Positions 34,137 through 41,739 of a DNA stretch of 42,259 nucleotides are shown here, one piece after another (the stretch's first letter is position 1; every line of letters starts with the position of its first letter). Both the position numbers and the translations under genes were made by a program. The stretch comes from Bradyrhizobium sp. Lineage in GTDB: Bacteria > Pseudomonadota > Alphaproteobacteria > Rhizobiales > Xanthobacteraceae. The notes below the pieces were generated by a model that saw only the letters and a program-made list of their open reading frames with translations, ran no database searches and was not told the DNA's origin. The stretch spans positions 1-42,259 of the forward strand of contig JAKFVP010000003.1 in NCBI GenBank assembly GCA_021732175.1, written 5' to 3'.

Positions 34137-34871
34137 CTACAATATCAATCCGCCGTCAACGATGATGGTCTGCCCGACGATATAGGACGACAGGGGCGAC
34201 GCCAGGAACAGCGCGGCGCCTGCCATATCCTCGGGCGTGCCCAGACGTCTCAGCGGAATCCGTTCCAGCGCGCCTTCGAGCCGCTTGGGATTTGCCGTCG
34301 TCACCTTGGTCATCTTGGTGTCGACCAGTCCCGGTGCGATGCCGTTGACCCGGATGCCGTCCTCCGCCCACGCTTCGCCGAGGGTTCGCGTGAGGCCCAT
34401 CGCGCCGGTCTTCGACGCGTTGTAGGACGGATTGCCCATGGTGGAATGATAGGCGGCGGTGGAGCTGACGATGATCAGCGAACCCTTGGCCTTGGCGAGC
34501 ATGTCGTGGAATTTGGTCGCGCAGGCCATCAGGCTCATCAGGTTGACTTCCATCACCTTGCGGAAGCCGTCCATCTGGAATTCGCCGCGGCGGTAAATGA
34601 CTGCGCCCTGCGCCAGCACGAGAATGTCGAGCTTGTCGAAGGATGGCTTGAACTTCTCCACCGCCGTGGGATCGCTCACGTCGAGTTGCGCGTATTGCAA
34701 GCCGTCGAGATACGAGCCGTCGTCCGGCGAATAGTCCGCCGCCTTCGCGCGGGTGCCGCATACCGCGACGCGCGCGCCTCTGGTGCGAAACGCCTGTGCG
34801 ATGCCGTTGCCGATACCACTGGAGCCGCCGACCACAAGCACCTGCTTGCCGCTGAAATCCAGTTCATTCAT
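34137..34871 (-). CDS. short-chain dehydrogenase/reductase
   Basis: This 244-aa classical SDR starts at ATG 34871 (MNELDFSGKQVLVVGGSSGIGNGIAQAF), with GGGGAG upstream. The cofactor loop is GGSSGIGNG. The catalytic Ser and Y-x-x-x-K appear in SSTAAYHSTMGNPSYNASKTG, and PG motif residues follow in IAPGLVDTKMT. Arg residues after the second strand (CGTRAKA) suggest NADP(H), an inference. The substrate is unknown. It is divergent from a second SDR gene 107 bases away. Confidence 0.92.
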   Translation of the reverse strand: MNELDFSGKQVLVVGGSSGIGNGIAQAFRTRGARVAVCGTRAKAADYSPDDGSYLDGLQYAQLDVSDPTAVEKFKPSFDKLDILVLAQGAVIYRRGEFQMDGFRKVMEVNLMSLMACATKFHDMLAKAKGSLIIVSSTAAYHSTMGNPSYNASKTGAMGLTRTLGEAWAEDGIRVNGIAPGLVDTKMTKVTTANPKRLEGALERIPLRRLGTPEDMAGAALFLASPLSSYIVGQTIIVDGGLIL

Positions 34872-34978
34872 CGCGCATCTCCCCTGTGTTCTTCCTTGTT
34901 GTTTGACCTGTCTGCGGATCGGTGCCAGCCTTGTCAACCTGCCCCCATCAACCAATTTCCGTCTTGCGAGTATCAGCC

Positions 34979-35758
34979 ATGGCCGACATCAAAAAACTCT
35001 CCCGCTCCGTGAAGGGCCTGACCGTTCTCGTCACCGGTGCTGCCAGCGGCATGGGCCGCGCCACCGCGCATGCCTTTGCCGACGAAGGCGCCAATGTCGC
35101 CGTCACCGACCTCACCGCCGAGGGCACGCGCGCCGTTGCCGATGCCATCACGGCGTCGGGCGGCAAGGCCAGGGCCTGGGCCCTCGATGTCAGCGATCCC
35201 AAGGCGATCGTCTCCGTCGTCAACGACGTCGCCGCGCATTTCGGCTCGCTCGACATCGTCATCAACAATGCAGGCCTGTCGCTGCGCGCGGCGATCGACG
35301 CCGACAATTACGAGGAGGCGTGGGCCAAGGCGCTGGCGGTGATGCTGACGGCGCATCCGCGCATCATCCGCGCGGCGCTGCCCTATCTGCGCAAGTCGAA
35401 ATGCCCGCGCATCGTCAACATCGCCTCGACCGAGGCGCTCGGCGCAACTGCGACAAACAGCCCCTACTCCGCGGCCAAGGGCGGCGTCACCAGCCTGACG
35501 CGCTCGCTCGCCGTCGAACTCGGCCGCGAGGGTATCACCGTGAACTGCATCTGCCCGGGGCCGATCCGCTCGGCGATCACCGAGCGGATTCCGGAGGAGC
35601 ACAAGACCATCTACGCCAAGCGCCGCACCGCACTCGGCCGCTACGGCGATCCGGAAGAGGTTGCCCACATGACCCTGAGCCTGTGCCTGCCCGCGGCCTC
35701 CTTCCTGACCGGCGCCGTCATTCCGGTGGACGGAGGGCTCATGGCGCGGAACGCCTGA
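34979..35758 (+). CDS. short-chain dehydrogenase/reductase
   Basis: This 259-aa classical SDR starts at ATG 34979 (MADIKKLSRSVKGLTVLVTGAASGMGRATAHAF). Motifs are TGAASGMGR for the cofactor, NNAG, the catalytic Tyr/Lys in YSAAKGG and CPGPIRSAIT. Asp after the second strand (VTDLTAEG) suggests NAD(H). It differs clearly from the divergent SDR, so the two are not a recent duplication. A TfdA-like dioxygenase lies 222 bases downstream beyond a hairpin and a repeat, so shared transcription is doubtful. Confidence 0.92.
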   Translation: MADIKKLSRSVKGLTVLVTGAASGMGRATAHAFADEGANVAVTDLTAEGTRAVADAITASGGKARAWALDVSDPKAIVSVVNDVAAHFGSLDIVINNAGLSLRAAIDADNYEEAWAKALAVMLTAHPRIIRAALPYLRKSKCPRIVNIASTEALGATATNSPYSAAKGGVTSLTRSLAVELGREGITVNCICPGPIRSAITERIPEEHKTIYAKRRTALGRYGDPEEVAHMTLSLCLPAASFLTGAVIPVDGGLMARNA

Positions 35759-35765
35759 CACCATT

Positions 35766-35810
35766 CCCCGGATGCTGCGCAACAAGAAATGTTGCGCCGC
35801 CGATCCGGGG
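35766..35810. terminator. nested hairpin after the SDR gene
   Basis: Outer arms CCCCGGAT/ATCCGGGG enclose a perfect inner stem GCGCAACA-AGAAA-TGTTGCGC. It begins 8 bases after the SDR stop. There is no T-run, so it may end or protect the transcript, or be a REP-type repeat. Confidence 0.55.
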
Positions 35811-35830
35811 GTCGACGCATTCGGCGACAT

Positions 35831-35885
35831 GGGTCCCGGCTCAGCGGTACACCGCTGAAGAAGCGCTGCACCGCGTCCGGGACAC
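35831..35885. repeat. dispersed palindromic repeat, copy B
   Basis: It opens with GGTCCCGG and closes with GTCCGGGACAC, with CAGCGGTACACCGCTG inside. Its right half matches the repeat between the motor-like genes (16268-16289) at 21 of 22 core bases. Confidence 0.6.
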
Positions 35886-35980
35886 AAGGCCATGCACCGC
35901 TGGCAGACCGGCCATCGTTGACATCGCGTGCTCCGGGAGTAGCCTTTCCGGAAAAGCAACGCATCAGGGAGATCAGCGCC

Positions 35981-36868
35981 ATGGCGATCGCCATCCGCCA
36001 GTTGCAGAAGCATTTTGTCGGCGAGGTTTCCGGCCTCGACCTGCGCGTGCCGCTGACAAGGGAGCAGGCGCGCGAAGTTGAAGCGGCGATGGACAAATAT
36101 GCCGTGCTGGTGTTCCACGAACAGGACATCACCGACGAGCAGCAACTGGCGTTTGCGCTGAACTTCGGCGAGCGCGAGAAGGCGCGCGGCGGCACCGTGG
36201 TGAAGAAGGAAGACTACCGTCTCACCTCCGGGCTCAACGACGTCTCCAACCTCGGCAAGGATGGCAAGCCGCTGGCGCGCGACAGCCGCGCCAATCTGTT
36301 CAACCTCGGCAATTGCCTCTGGCATTCCGACTCTTCGTTCCGGCCGATCCCGGCGAAATTCTCGCTGCTGTCGGCGCGGGTGGTGAACCCCAAGGGCGGC
36401 AACACGGAATTTGCCGACATGCGCGCGGCCTATGATGCGCTCGATGACGAGACCAAGGCCGAGATCGAGGACATGATCTGCGAACACTCGCTGATGTATT
36501 CGCGGGGCTCGCTCGGCTTCCTCGATTATTCCGACGAGGAAAAGGAAATGTTCAAGCCGGTGCTGCAGCGCCTCGTACGTACGCATCCCGTGCACGGCCG
36601 CAAGTCGCTGTACCTCTCTTCACATGCCGGCGCGATCAAGGGCATGAGCGTGCCGGAAGGTCGCCTGCTGCTGCGCGACCTCAATGAGCACGCCACGCAG
36701 CCCGAGTTCGTCTACGTCCACAAATGGAAGCTGCATGACCTCGTGATGTGGGACAATCGCCAGACCATGCACCGCGTGCGCCGTTACGACCAGTCGCAGC
36801 CGCGCGACATGCGCCGAGCGACGGTGGCAGGCACCGAACCCACCGTGGCGCAGCAGGCGGCGGAGTAA
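35981..36868 (+). CDS. Fe(II)/2-oxoglutarate dioxygenase, TauD/TfdA family, TfdA-alpha-like
   Basis: The start is ATG 35981 (MAIAIRQLQKHFVGEVSGLDLRVPL) with GGGAGA upstream, giving 295 aa; the longer ORF crosses a repeat. The iron facial triad is H115 and D117 (LWHSDSSF) with distal H264 (NRQTMHRVRRYD), followed by the 2-oxoglutarate-binding Arg region. Length and triad spacing agree with TfdA, which removes the side chain of 2,4-dichlorophenoxyacetate. TfdA-alpha genes are known from Bradyrhizobium strains and may act naturally on plant-type aryloxy or cinnamate-like acids. The true substrate is unknown. Neighbouring SDRs could process products, but this is inference. Confidence 0.88.
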   Translation: MAIAIRQLQKHFVGEVSGLDLRVPLTREQAREVEAAMDKYAVLVFHEQDITDEQQLAFALNFGEREKARGGTVVKKEDYRLTSGLNDVSNLGKDGKPLARDSRANLFNLGNCLWHSDSSFRPIPAKFSLLSARVVNPKGGNTEFADMRAAYDALDDETKAEIEDMICEHSLMYSRGSLGFLDYSDEEKEMFKPVLQRLVRTHPVHGRKSLYLSSHAGAIKGMSVPEGRLLLRDLNEHATQPEFVYVHKWKLHDLVMWDNRQTMHRVRRYDQSQPRDMRRATVAGTEPTVAQQAAE

Positions 36869-36877
36869 ATTTTCTCC

Positions 36878-37065
36878 GTCGCCCCGGCGACCCGTCTCCG
36901 CCGAGGCTTCGCCGGGGTCTTGCATCTGGGGCGCCGAAGCTTTGGCGAAGGCGGCAGGCCGGGCCCATAACCACAGGTGGTCGAGCTTGAAACGAGCTGG
37001 GGCTCCAGCACCGCATACAAAAAGCATTTGGGGTTATGGGTCCCTGCTTTCGCAGGGACGACACC
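36878..37065. repeat. CCATAACCAC-family repeat, copy 2
   Basis: It runs from GTCGCCCCGGCGA through CCCATAACCACAGG to GGTTATGGGTCCC and ends GGGACGACACC. It is longer and more degraded than copy 1, and fills the space between the convergent dioxygenase and yqgE genes. Confidence 0.75.
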
Positions 37066-37084
37066 GAGGGCGTGACGCTAGCGG

Positions 37085-37732
37085 CTACGCGTGTCCTGCT
37101 TCATTTGAAAGCATGCCGGGGTCGATGCCGATCTTGCGCAGCGCACGCGGGTATTTTTCTTCTACCGCGCTGCCGAAGACGAGATCGGGATCGGCAGGGC
37201 AATGCAGCCAGCCATTGTGCTGGATCTCGTTTTCGAGCTGGCCCGGTGCCCAGCCGGCATAGCCGAGCGCGAGAATCGCATGCCGGGGGCCCGTGCCCTT
37301 GGCGATCGCCTTGAGGATATCGACGGTCGCGGTGAGGCAGATGTCCTGGTCGATCCGCAAGGTCGCATCCTGGATGAAGAAGTCGCTGGAGTGCAGCACG
37401 AAGCCGCGTCCGGTGTCGACCGGGCCGCCCTTCAGCACCTGCATCGGCTCGGCATTCTCGTGCACCTTGATCTGGTCGGCGCTCTTGATGATATCGAGTT
37501 GCATCAGCAGTTGCGGGAAGTCGATGCTGCCGGCGGGATGATTGACGATGATGCCCATCGCGCCCTCGGCCGAGTGCGCGCACATATAGATTACGGAACG
37601 TTCGAAACGGGGATCGCCCATCACAGGCATTGCAATCAGCATCTGGCCGTCGAGATAGCTCTCATCCGGCGCATTGTGCCCGACGCCGGCCTTGCGGCCG
37701 GGCTTCTTCGGTGCTTTGCCTGCTGGACTCAT
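37085..37732 (-). CDS. YqgE/AlgH family protein (UPF0301)
   Basis: About 215 aa. ATG 37732 ([16 protein letters not shown]) is preferred over ATG 37750 because GAGGG lies 8 bases before it and the upstream -10 box would leave no leader for the longer form. Family motifs are [41 protein letters not shown] and [16 protein letters not shown]. The N-terminus is a basic, disordered extension. AlgH was named as an alginate regulator in Pseudomonas, but the biochemical role of the family is unsettled. It is divergent from a periplasmic DsbD-domain gene. Confidence 0.93.
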   Translation of the reverse strand: MSPAGKAPKKPGRKAGVGHNAPDESYLDGQMLIAMPVMGDPRFERSVIYMCAHSAEGAMGIIVNHPAGSIDFPQLLMQLDIIKSADQIKVHENAEPMQVLKGGPVDTGRGFVLHSSDFFIQDATLRIDQDICLTATVDILKAIAKGTGPRHAILALGYAGWAPGQLENEIQHNGWLHCPADPDLVFGSAVEEKYPRALRKIGIDPGMLSNEAGHA

Positions 37733-37755
37733 CCGCAAAGCCCTCTTCATATCCT

Positions 37756-37789
37756 ATTATATCCTGATATTGGGTGAGCGATCTGTCAA
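37756..37789 (-). promoter_or_regulatory. candidate promoter of yqgE
   Basis: On the - strand there is a perfect TTGACA (37784-37789) and a perfect TATAAT (37756-37761), but 22 bases apart. A weaker -10, CAGGAT, sits at the usual 17-base spacing. Which -10 is used decides whether ATG 37750 can be translated. Confidence 0.55.
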
Positions 37790-37858
37790 TCAAGGTTCGT
37801 GCGGTACATCACAAGCAATTCAATGGTTTGCGAACGGACCAGCCGGTAAAGACGTCTC

Positions 37859-38698
37859 ATGAACATGATTGTTCCCTTGCGCGCCGCATTCGGCTTCGCC
37901 GCCGTGCTTCTCGCCGCATCGCCTGCTTTCGAGGCATGCGCCGAGGACTCCTCGCCGTGGCAACGCGACGCGCACTCGGCGGTGCGGCTGCTGGCGGGCT
38001 CACGCAGCGGCGGCGTTCTGCTGGGCGGTATTGCCATCCAGCTCGAGCCGGGCTGGAAGACCTATTGGCGTAACCCCGGCGACTCCGGCGTGCCGCCGCG
38101 CTTCGACTTTTCCAAGTCGGACAATGTCGAGGCGGTGACGGTTTTGTGGCCGGCGCCGATGAAGTTCGACGATGGCGCCGGAGGTTTCTCGCTCGGCTAC
38201 AAGAAACAGGTGGTGCTGCCGCTGCGGATTGTCGCCAAGAACAGCGACAAGCCGGTGACGCTGCGTGCGAATATCAACTACGCGGTTTGCGACAAGCTGT
38301 GCATCCCCGTCGAGGCCAGCAGCGAACTGACCTTCGCCAGCGTCGCCAGCACCGAAGACGGCACGCTGTCGGCCGCGCTCGATGCCGTGCCGAAGCCGGC
38401 GAATATCGGCGATCCGACTGCTGTGACAGTTCGCGACGTCAGACGCGACGGCGACAAGGGCGTGCTGGTCGACGTCACCGCGCCGGATGCTAAAGACGTC
38501 AGCCTGTTCGTGGAGGGTCCGACGCCGGACTGGGCATTGCCGATCCCGAAACTGCTGGACAACAGTCCGCCCGGCGTAAAGCGCTTTGCCTTCGATCTCG
38601 AAGGCCTGCCGCCGGGTGCGAAGCCTGATGGTGCCGCGCTCAAGCTGACGCTGGTCGGCGGCGATCGCTCGTACGAATTCAATGTGAATTTGAACTGA
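37859..38698 (+). CDS. periplasmic DsbD N-terminal-domain protein
   Basis: This 279-aa protein has a signal peptide (MNMIVPLRAAFGFAAVLLAASPAFEACAED) and one nDsbD-type immunoglobulin-like domain. The typical motifs are IQLEPGWKTYWRNPGDSGVPPRFDFS and the redox pair C144-x3-C148 in YAVCDKLCIPVE. The membrane and thioredoxin domains of full DsbD/ScsB are absent, and neither is encoded nearby, so its electron donor must be elsewhere. Thiol-disulfide transfer in the periplasm is the likely role. The ribosome site before ATG 37859 is weak; ATG 37865 is an alternative. Confidence 0.88.
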   Translation: MNMIVPLRAAFGFAAVLLAASPAFEACAEDSSPWQRDAHSAVRLLAGSRSGGVLLGGIAIQLEPGWKTYWRNPGDSGVPPRFDFSKSDNVEAVTVLWPAPMKFDDGAGGFSLGYKKQVVLPLRIVAKNSDKPVTLRANINYAVCDKLCIPVEASSELTFASVASTEDGTLSAALDAVPKPANIGDPTAVTVRDVRRDGDKGVLVDVTAPDAKDVSLFVEGPTPDWALPIPKLLDNSPPGVKRFAFDLEGLPPGAKPDGAALKLTLVGGDRSYEFNVNLN

Positions 38699-38706
38699 CG
38701 CGAAGC

Positions 38707-38852
38707 GTCATCCCGGGGCGAAGCGTCAGCATCGAGCCCGTGATCCATAACCACTTGCCATGGTTTTGCGAAGGCTGGAGCCACAGCGGGTTCGACAACT
38801 GCATCCTGTGGTTATGGGTTCCGGGCTCATGCTTCGCATGCCCCGGAACGAC
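38707..38852. repeat. CCATAACCAC-family repeat, copy 3
   Basis: It begins GTCATCCCGGGG, has CCATAACCAC on the left and GTGGTTATGGG on the right, and ends CCCCGGAACGAC. It starts 8 bases after the stop of the DsbD-domain gene. The ORF track wrongly starts the next gene inside it. Confidence 0.8.
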
Positions 38853-38936
38853 AGCGGGAGACCGATTCTTAACGATTCGTTGATAGATCGGACGATGGCC
38901 GCGCGGTTTCGCGGCAATCCCGAGGACAATTCCCGC

Positions 38937-40316
38937 GTGGCCGTGATGGACAGCCAATCCGCAACCGCTTCGCCTGCCGGCATTGTGGCGCGCGTGAAGG
39001 CGTTGCTGCTCGACCCAAGCGAGGCTGCCGTCACCAAGCGGCTTGCGGCCACCATCTTCATCATCCGTGTCGTCAGCGCGGTCATGGCCTATGGCGCGCA
39101 GATTCTGCTGGCGCGCTGGATGGGCACCTCGGACTACGGCGTCTATGTCTATGTCTGGACCTGGGTGCTGCTGCTCGGCAGCATGATGGATTTCGGCATC
39201 TCGGCGTCGGCGCAAAAGCTCATTCCGGAATATCGCACCCGCGGCGAGCACGCGCTGCTGCGCGGTTTCCTCTCCGGCAGCCGCTGGCTGACCTTTGCGG
39301 TTTCCGCCGTGATCTCGCTGGCGCTTGCCGGCCTCGTAAAGACTCTGACGCCCTGGATCGATGCGGCCACCATCGTGCCGCTCTATATCGGCTGCGCGAC
39401 GCTGCCGGCCTTCGTCGTCGCCAACACCCAGGACGGCATCGCGCGCTCGCATGACTGGATGCGGCTCGGCTTGATGCCGCAATTCATCGTGCGGCAGACG
39501 CTGATCATCGGCTTCACCGCCGGCGCCTTCGTGCTCGGCTTCAATCTCGGCGCCACCGCGGCAATGCTGGCAAGCTTCGCCGCAGTTTGGCTCGCCATGC
39601 TCGGGCAGATGTTCGTGCTCAACCGCCGCCTCGCCGGTCATGTCGAGGCCGGCAACAAAGCCTACGATGTGCGCGGCTGGCTCGCGGTGTCGCTGCCGAT
39701 CCTGCTGGTGGAGAGCTTTTATCTGCTGCTTTCCTACACCGACGTGCTGGTGTTGCAGCAATTCCGCTCCTCCGAGGAAGTCGGCATCTATTTCGCCGTC
39801 GTGAAGACGCTGGCGCTGGTCTCCTTCATCCATTACGCGATGTCGGCGACAACTGCACATCGCTTCGCCGAGTACAACGCGCAGGGCGACAAGGAGCGGC
39901 TGTCGGCCTATGTCAGCCATGCCATCCAGTGGACGTTCTGGCCATCGCTTGCGGCGACGCTGGTCCTGCTGGCGTTCGGCAAGCCCCTGCTCTGGCTGTT
40001 CGGACCGCAATTCGTCGTCGGCTATGACATCATGTTCGTCGCCGCCATCGGCCTTGTCGTGCGTGCGGCGATCGGCCCGGTCGAGCGGCTGCTCAACATG
40101 CTCGGGCACCAGCACATCTGCGCGCTCGCCTATGCGCTGGCCTTTGTGATGAACCTCGTGCTCTGCGTTGCGCTGGTGCCGCGCTTCGGCGGTATTGGCG
40201 CGGCGGCTGCGACTTCACTCTCGCTCGCCTTCGAGACCGTGCTGCTGTTTGTCATCGTCCGCCGCCGCCTCGGCCTGCACGTGCTGGCGTTCGGGACGAG
40301 CAGTTCGCAACCGTAG
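38937..40316 (+). CDS. polysaccharide/lipid flippase of the MATE/Wzx superfamily
   Basis: About 459 aa. The start is uncertain: GTG 38937 has GAGGA 10 bases before it, ATG 38946 is next, and ATG 38895 would add 14 residues. About 12-14 membrane helices are visible, opening with FIIRVVSAVMAYGAQILLARWMGTSDYGVYVYVWTW, the typical first helices of the polysaccharide-biosynthesis export family. The GDKERLSAYVSHAIQWTFWPSLAATL and GPVERLLNMLGHQHICALAYAL regions fit the same family. It probably moves lipid-linked sugars or a related lipid across the inner membrane. No glycosyltransferases are nearby, so the substrate is open. Confidence 0.88.
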   Translation: MAVMDSQSATASPAGIVARVKALLLDPSEAAVTKRLAATIFIIRVVSAVMAYGAQILLARWMGTSDYGVYVYVWTWVLLLGSMMDFGISASAQKLIPEYRTRGEHALLRGFLSGSRWLTFAVSAVISLALAGLVKTLTPWIDAATIVPLYIGCATLPAFVVANTQDGIARSHDWMRLGLMPQFIVRQTLIIGFTAGAFVLGFNLGATAAMLASFAAVWLAMLGQMFVLNRRLAGHVEAGNKAYDVRGWLAVSLPILLVESFYLLLSYTDVLVLQQFRSSEEVGIYFAVVKTLALVSFIHYAMSATTAHRFAEYNAQGDKERLSAYVSHAIQWTFWPSLAATLVLLAFGKPLLWLFGPQFVVGYDIMFVAAIGLVVRAAIGPVERLLNMLGHQHICALAYALAFVMNLVLCVALVPRFGGIGAAAATSLSLAFETVLLFVIVRRRLGLHVLAFGTSSSQP

Positions 40317-40349
40317 CGCGTTGGCTAATTCGCGGGGTATATTCTCCGC

Positions 40350-40508
40350 ATGATAGAAGCGGACCCGAAAGAGGCTGGAAACGACTACGTCGCTCCACCC
40401 GAGGAACTAGAGGTCGTTGATGCGGCCATTGCGTCTGTAGACGCTGGTGAAATCGCAAGCGAATGCGAGGTCGAAGCAGCCTTTGCCAAGTTTCGCAAGC
40501 AGTCTTAG
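40350..40508 (+). CDS. 52-aa acidic antitoxin-like protein, no partner seen
   Basis: This ORF is too short for the track. It runs from ATG 40350 to TAG 40506-40508, 33 bases after the flippase stop. The sequence is acidic, and its second half (ELEVVDAAIASVDAGEIASECEVEAAFAKFRK) resembles the C-terminal helices of small antitoxins that pair with RelE/ParE toxins, with the familiar VDxG.(I/V)AS.EEVEA.F.K pattern. No toxin gene follows within the 260 bases to the next gene. TATATT lies 6 bases before the ATG and there is no ribosome site, so a leaderless message is possible. It may be an orphan or remnant. Confidence 0.55.
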   Translation: MIEADPKEAGNDYVAPPEELEVVDAAIASVDAGEIASECEVEAAFAKFRKQS

Positions 40509-40768
40509 CTTAATCCAACCCCCTCATTTTCCTGCCTTTTTTCTCGCCCCGCAGAAGCAGATTCCTCCCCGCGCCCCCGGTTTGGGGAAAAACACCATCC
40601 GGTTCCATTGCGCGCATGAAATATTCTTATTTTGCGGGCTCCGTTGCGGTCGGGCGGCCTGCGTCGTTACATGTCCGAAACGTAATCAACACACTGCGTG
40701 AAATGACCGGTATCGGCGACGGCTCCCCGATGCGCCAGATCGGCACGCGGTAGGATGAACACGGAAAA

Positions 40769-41667
40769 ATGCCTGCGATCGACAGCGGACTGATTGTTCT
40801 CACAGGGATCGCCTTGTTTGCGGCCTTCGTGAACGGTGCGCTCGGCTACGGGTTTTCATCGCTCACCGTTCCGGTCGCACTCGTCTTCTATGCCAATCGC
40901 GTGCTCAATCCCGCGCTGGTCCTGATCGAAGTCTTCGTGAACCTGTACGTTCTCTTCATCAACCGCAGCGGAATTCCGGCGGTCTGGAAACGGGTATTTC
41001 CCATTCTCGTCGGCTTGCTGCCCGGCATTGCGGTCGGCGCCTATATTCTTGCTTCGGTTCAGCCCGTCTGGGTCAGTTTGCCACTTACTCGATCATCCTG
41101 CCGCTTATTCTGGTGCAGGCCGCGGGCTGGCGCAAACCCATTCAATCGAGATGGCTGGTTGGCCTGCCCTTTGGCACGACGCTCGGGGTCTTGTATTCGG
41201 TAACGACCATTTCAGGCCCGCCGCTTGCGGTTTTGTTCAACAATCAGGGCCTGGTCAAAGACGAGTTTCGTGCCGGCCTGGCGCTGGTTCGGGTGGCCGA
41301 GTCCAGCCTGACGGCGATCGTCTACTATCATCTTGGTCTGTTTATTGCCGAAAGCATCAGCATCCTGCCGGTGCTCGCCGGCTGCGCGGTCGTCGGCATT
41401 CCGCTTGGCGCCTATTTTATTCGGCGGATGGATGCCGAGACTTTTCGCCGGATATGCATGAGCTTTGATGCGTGGGTCGTGGGCTTCGGCCTGTCCCGCG
41501 TGCTGATCGAACTGAATTTGATGACAAGCCCATGGGCTTACAGCGTGATGGCGGGCACGATCGTGCTCGACGTCTATCTGCTGTACCTCTTCTTCACCGC
41601 CCGCAGGGCGAGGCTCGCCCGCGCCGAGCATTTCGCGCAGCATTCGTTGACGGACGGCGCCCGATAG
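40769..41667 (+). pseudogene. TauE/SafE-family permease gene split by a frameshift
   Basis: Two ORFs cover one protein. The first (from ATG 40769, MPAIDSGLIVLTGIALFAAFVNGALGYGFSSLTVPVAL) follows the TauE/SafE family to YILASVQPVW. The second carries on from QFATYSIILPLILVQAAGW to the end at 41667 in the frame one base back. The break lies near 41068-41073 (CTGGGTC), where one missing base would explain it. Joined, the product is about 299 aa with about eight membrane helices, a normal size. The family exports organic sulfonates or similar anions. The gene is either a fresh pseudogene or carries a sequencing error; I see no slippery heptamer. Confidence 0.82.
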
Positions 41668-41700
41668 CGTCTAGGGCAAGCCAGCGCTATTAGCGCGCAA

Positions 41701-41725
41701 CCTCTCCCCGTATCGCGGGGAGAGG
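41701..41725. terminator. hairpin between convergent permease and bdh genes
   Basis: CCTCTCCCCG, 5-base loop, CGGGGAGAGG: a perfect 10-bp stem midway between convergent stops. The arm is shared with the large repeat at 3921-4056. No T-run is present. Confidence 0.6.
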
Positions 41726-41739
41726 CGAAGGCAGGCGCC

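Noticed and set aside
40616-40753. 45-aa ORF (MKYSYFAGSVAVGRPAS...) before the TauE gene
   Set aside because: No ribosome site, no recognisable feature and mixed codon use; probably chance. The rest of the 40509-40768 gap shows nothing clear.
41028-41468. 146-aa ORF overlapping the split permease
   Set aside because: It is in the third frame, has no membrane helices and overlaps the two frames that encode the permease.
40769-41667. Programmed ribosomal frameshift in the permease gene
   Set aside because: No slippery heptamer or downstream structure is visible at the frame change, so a mutation or sequencing error is more likely.
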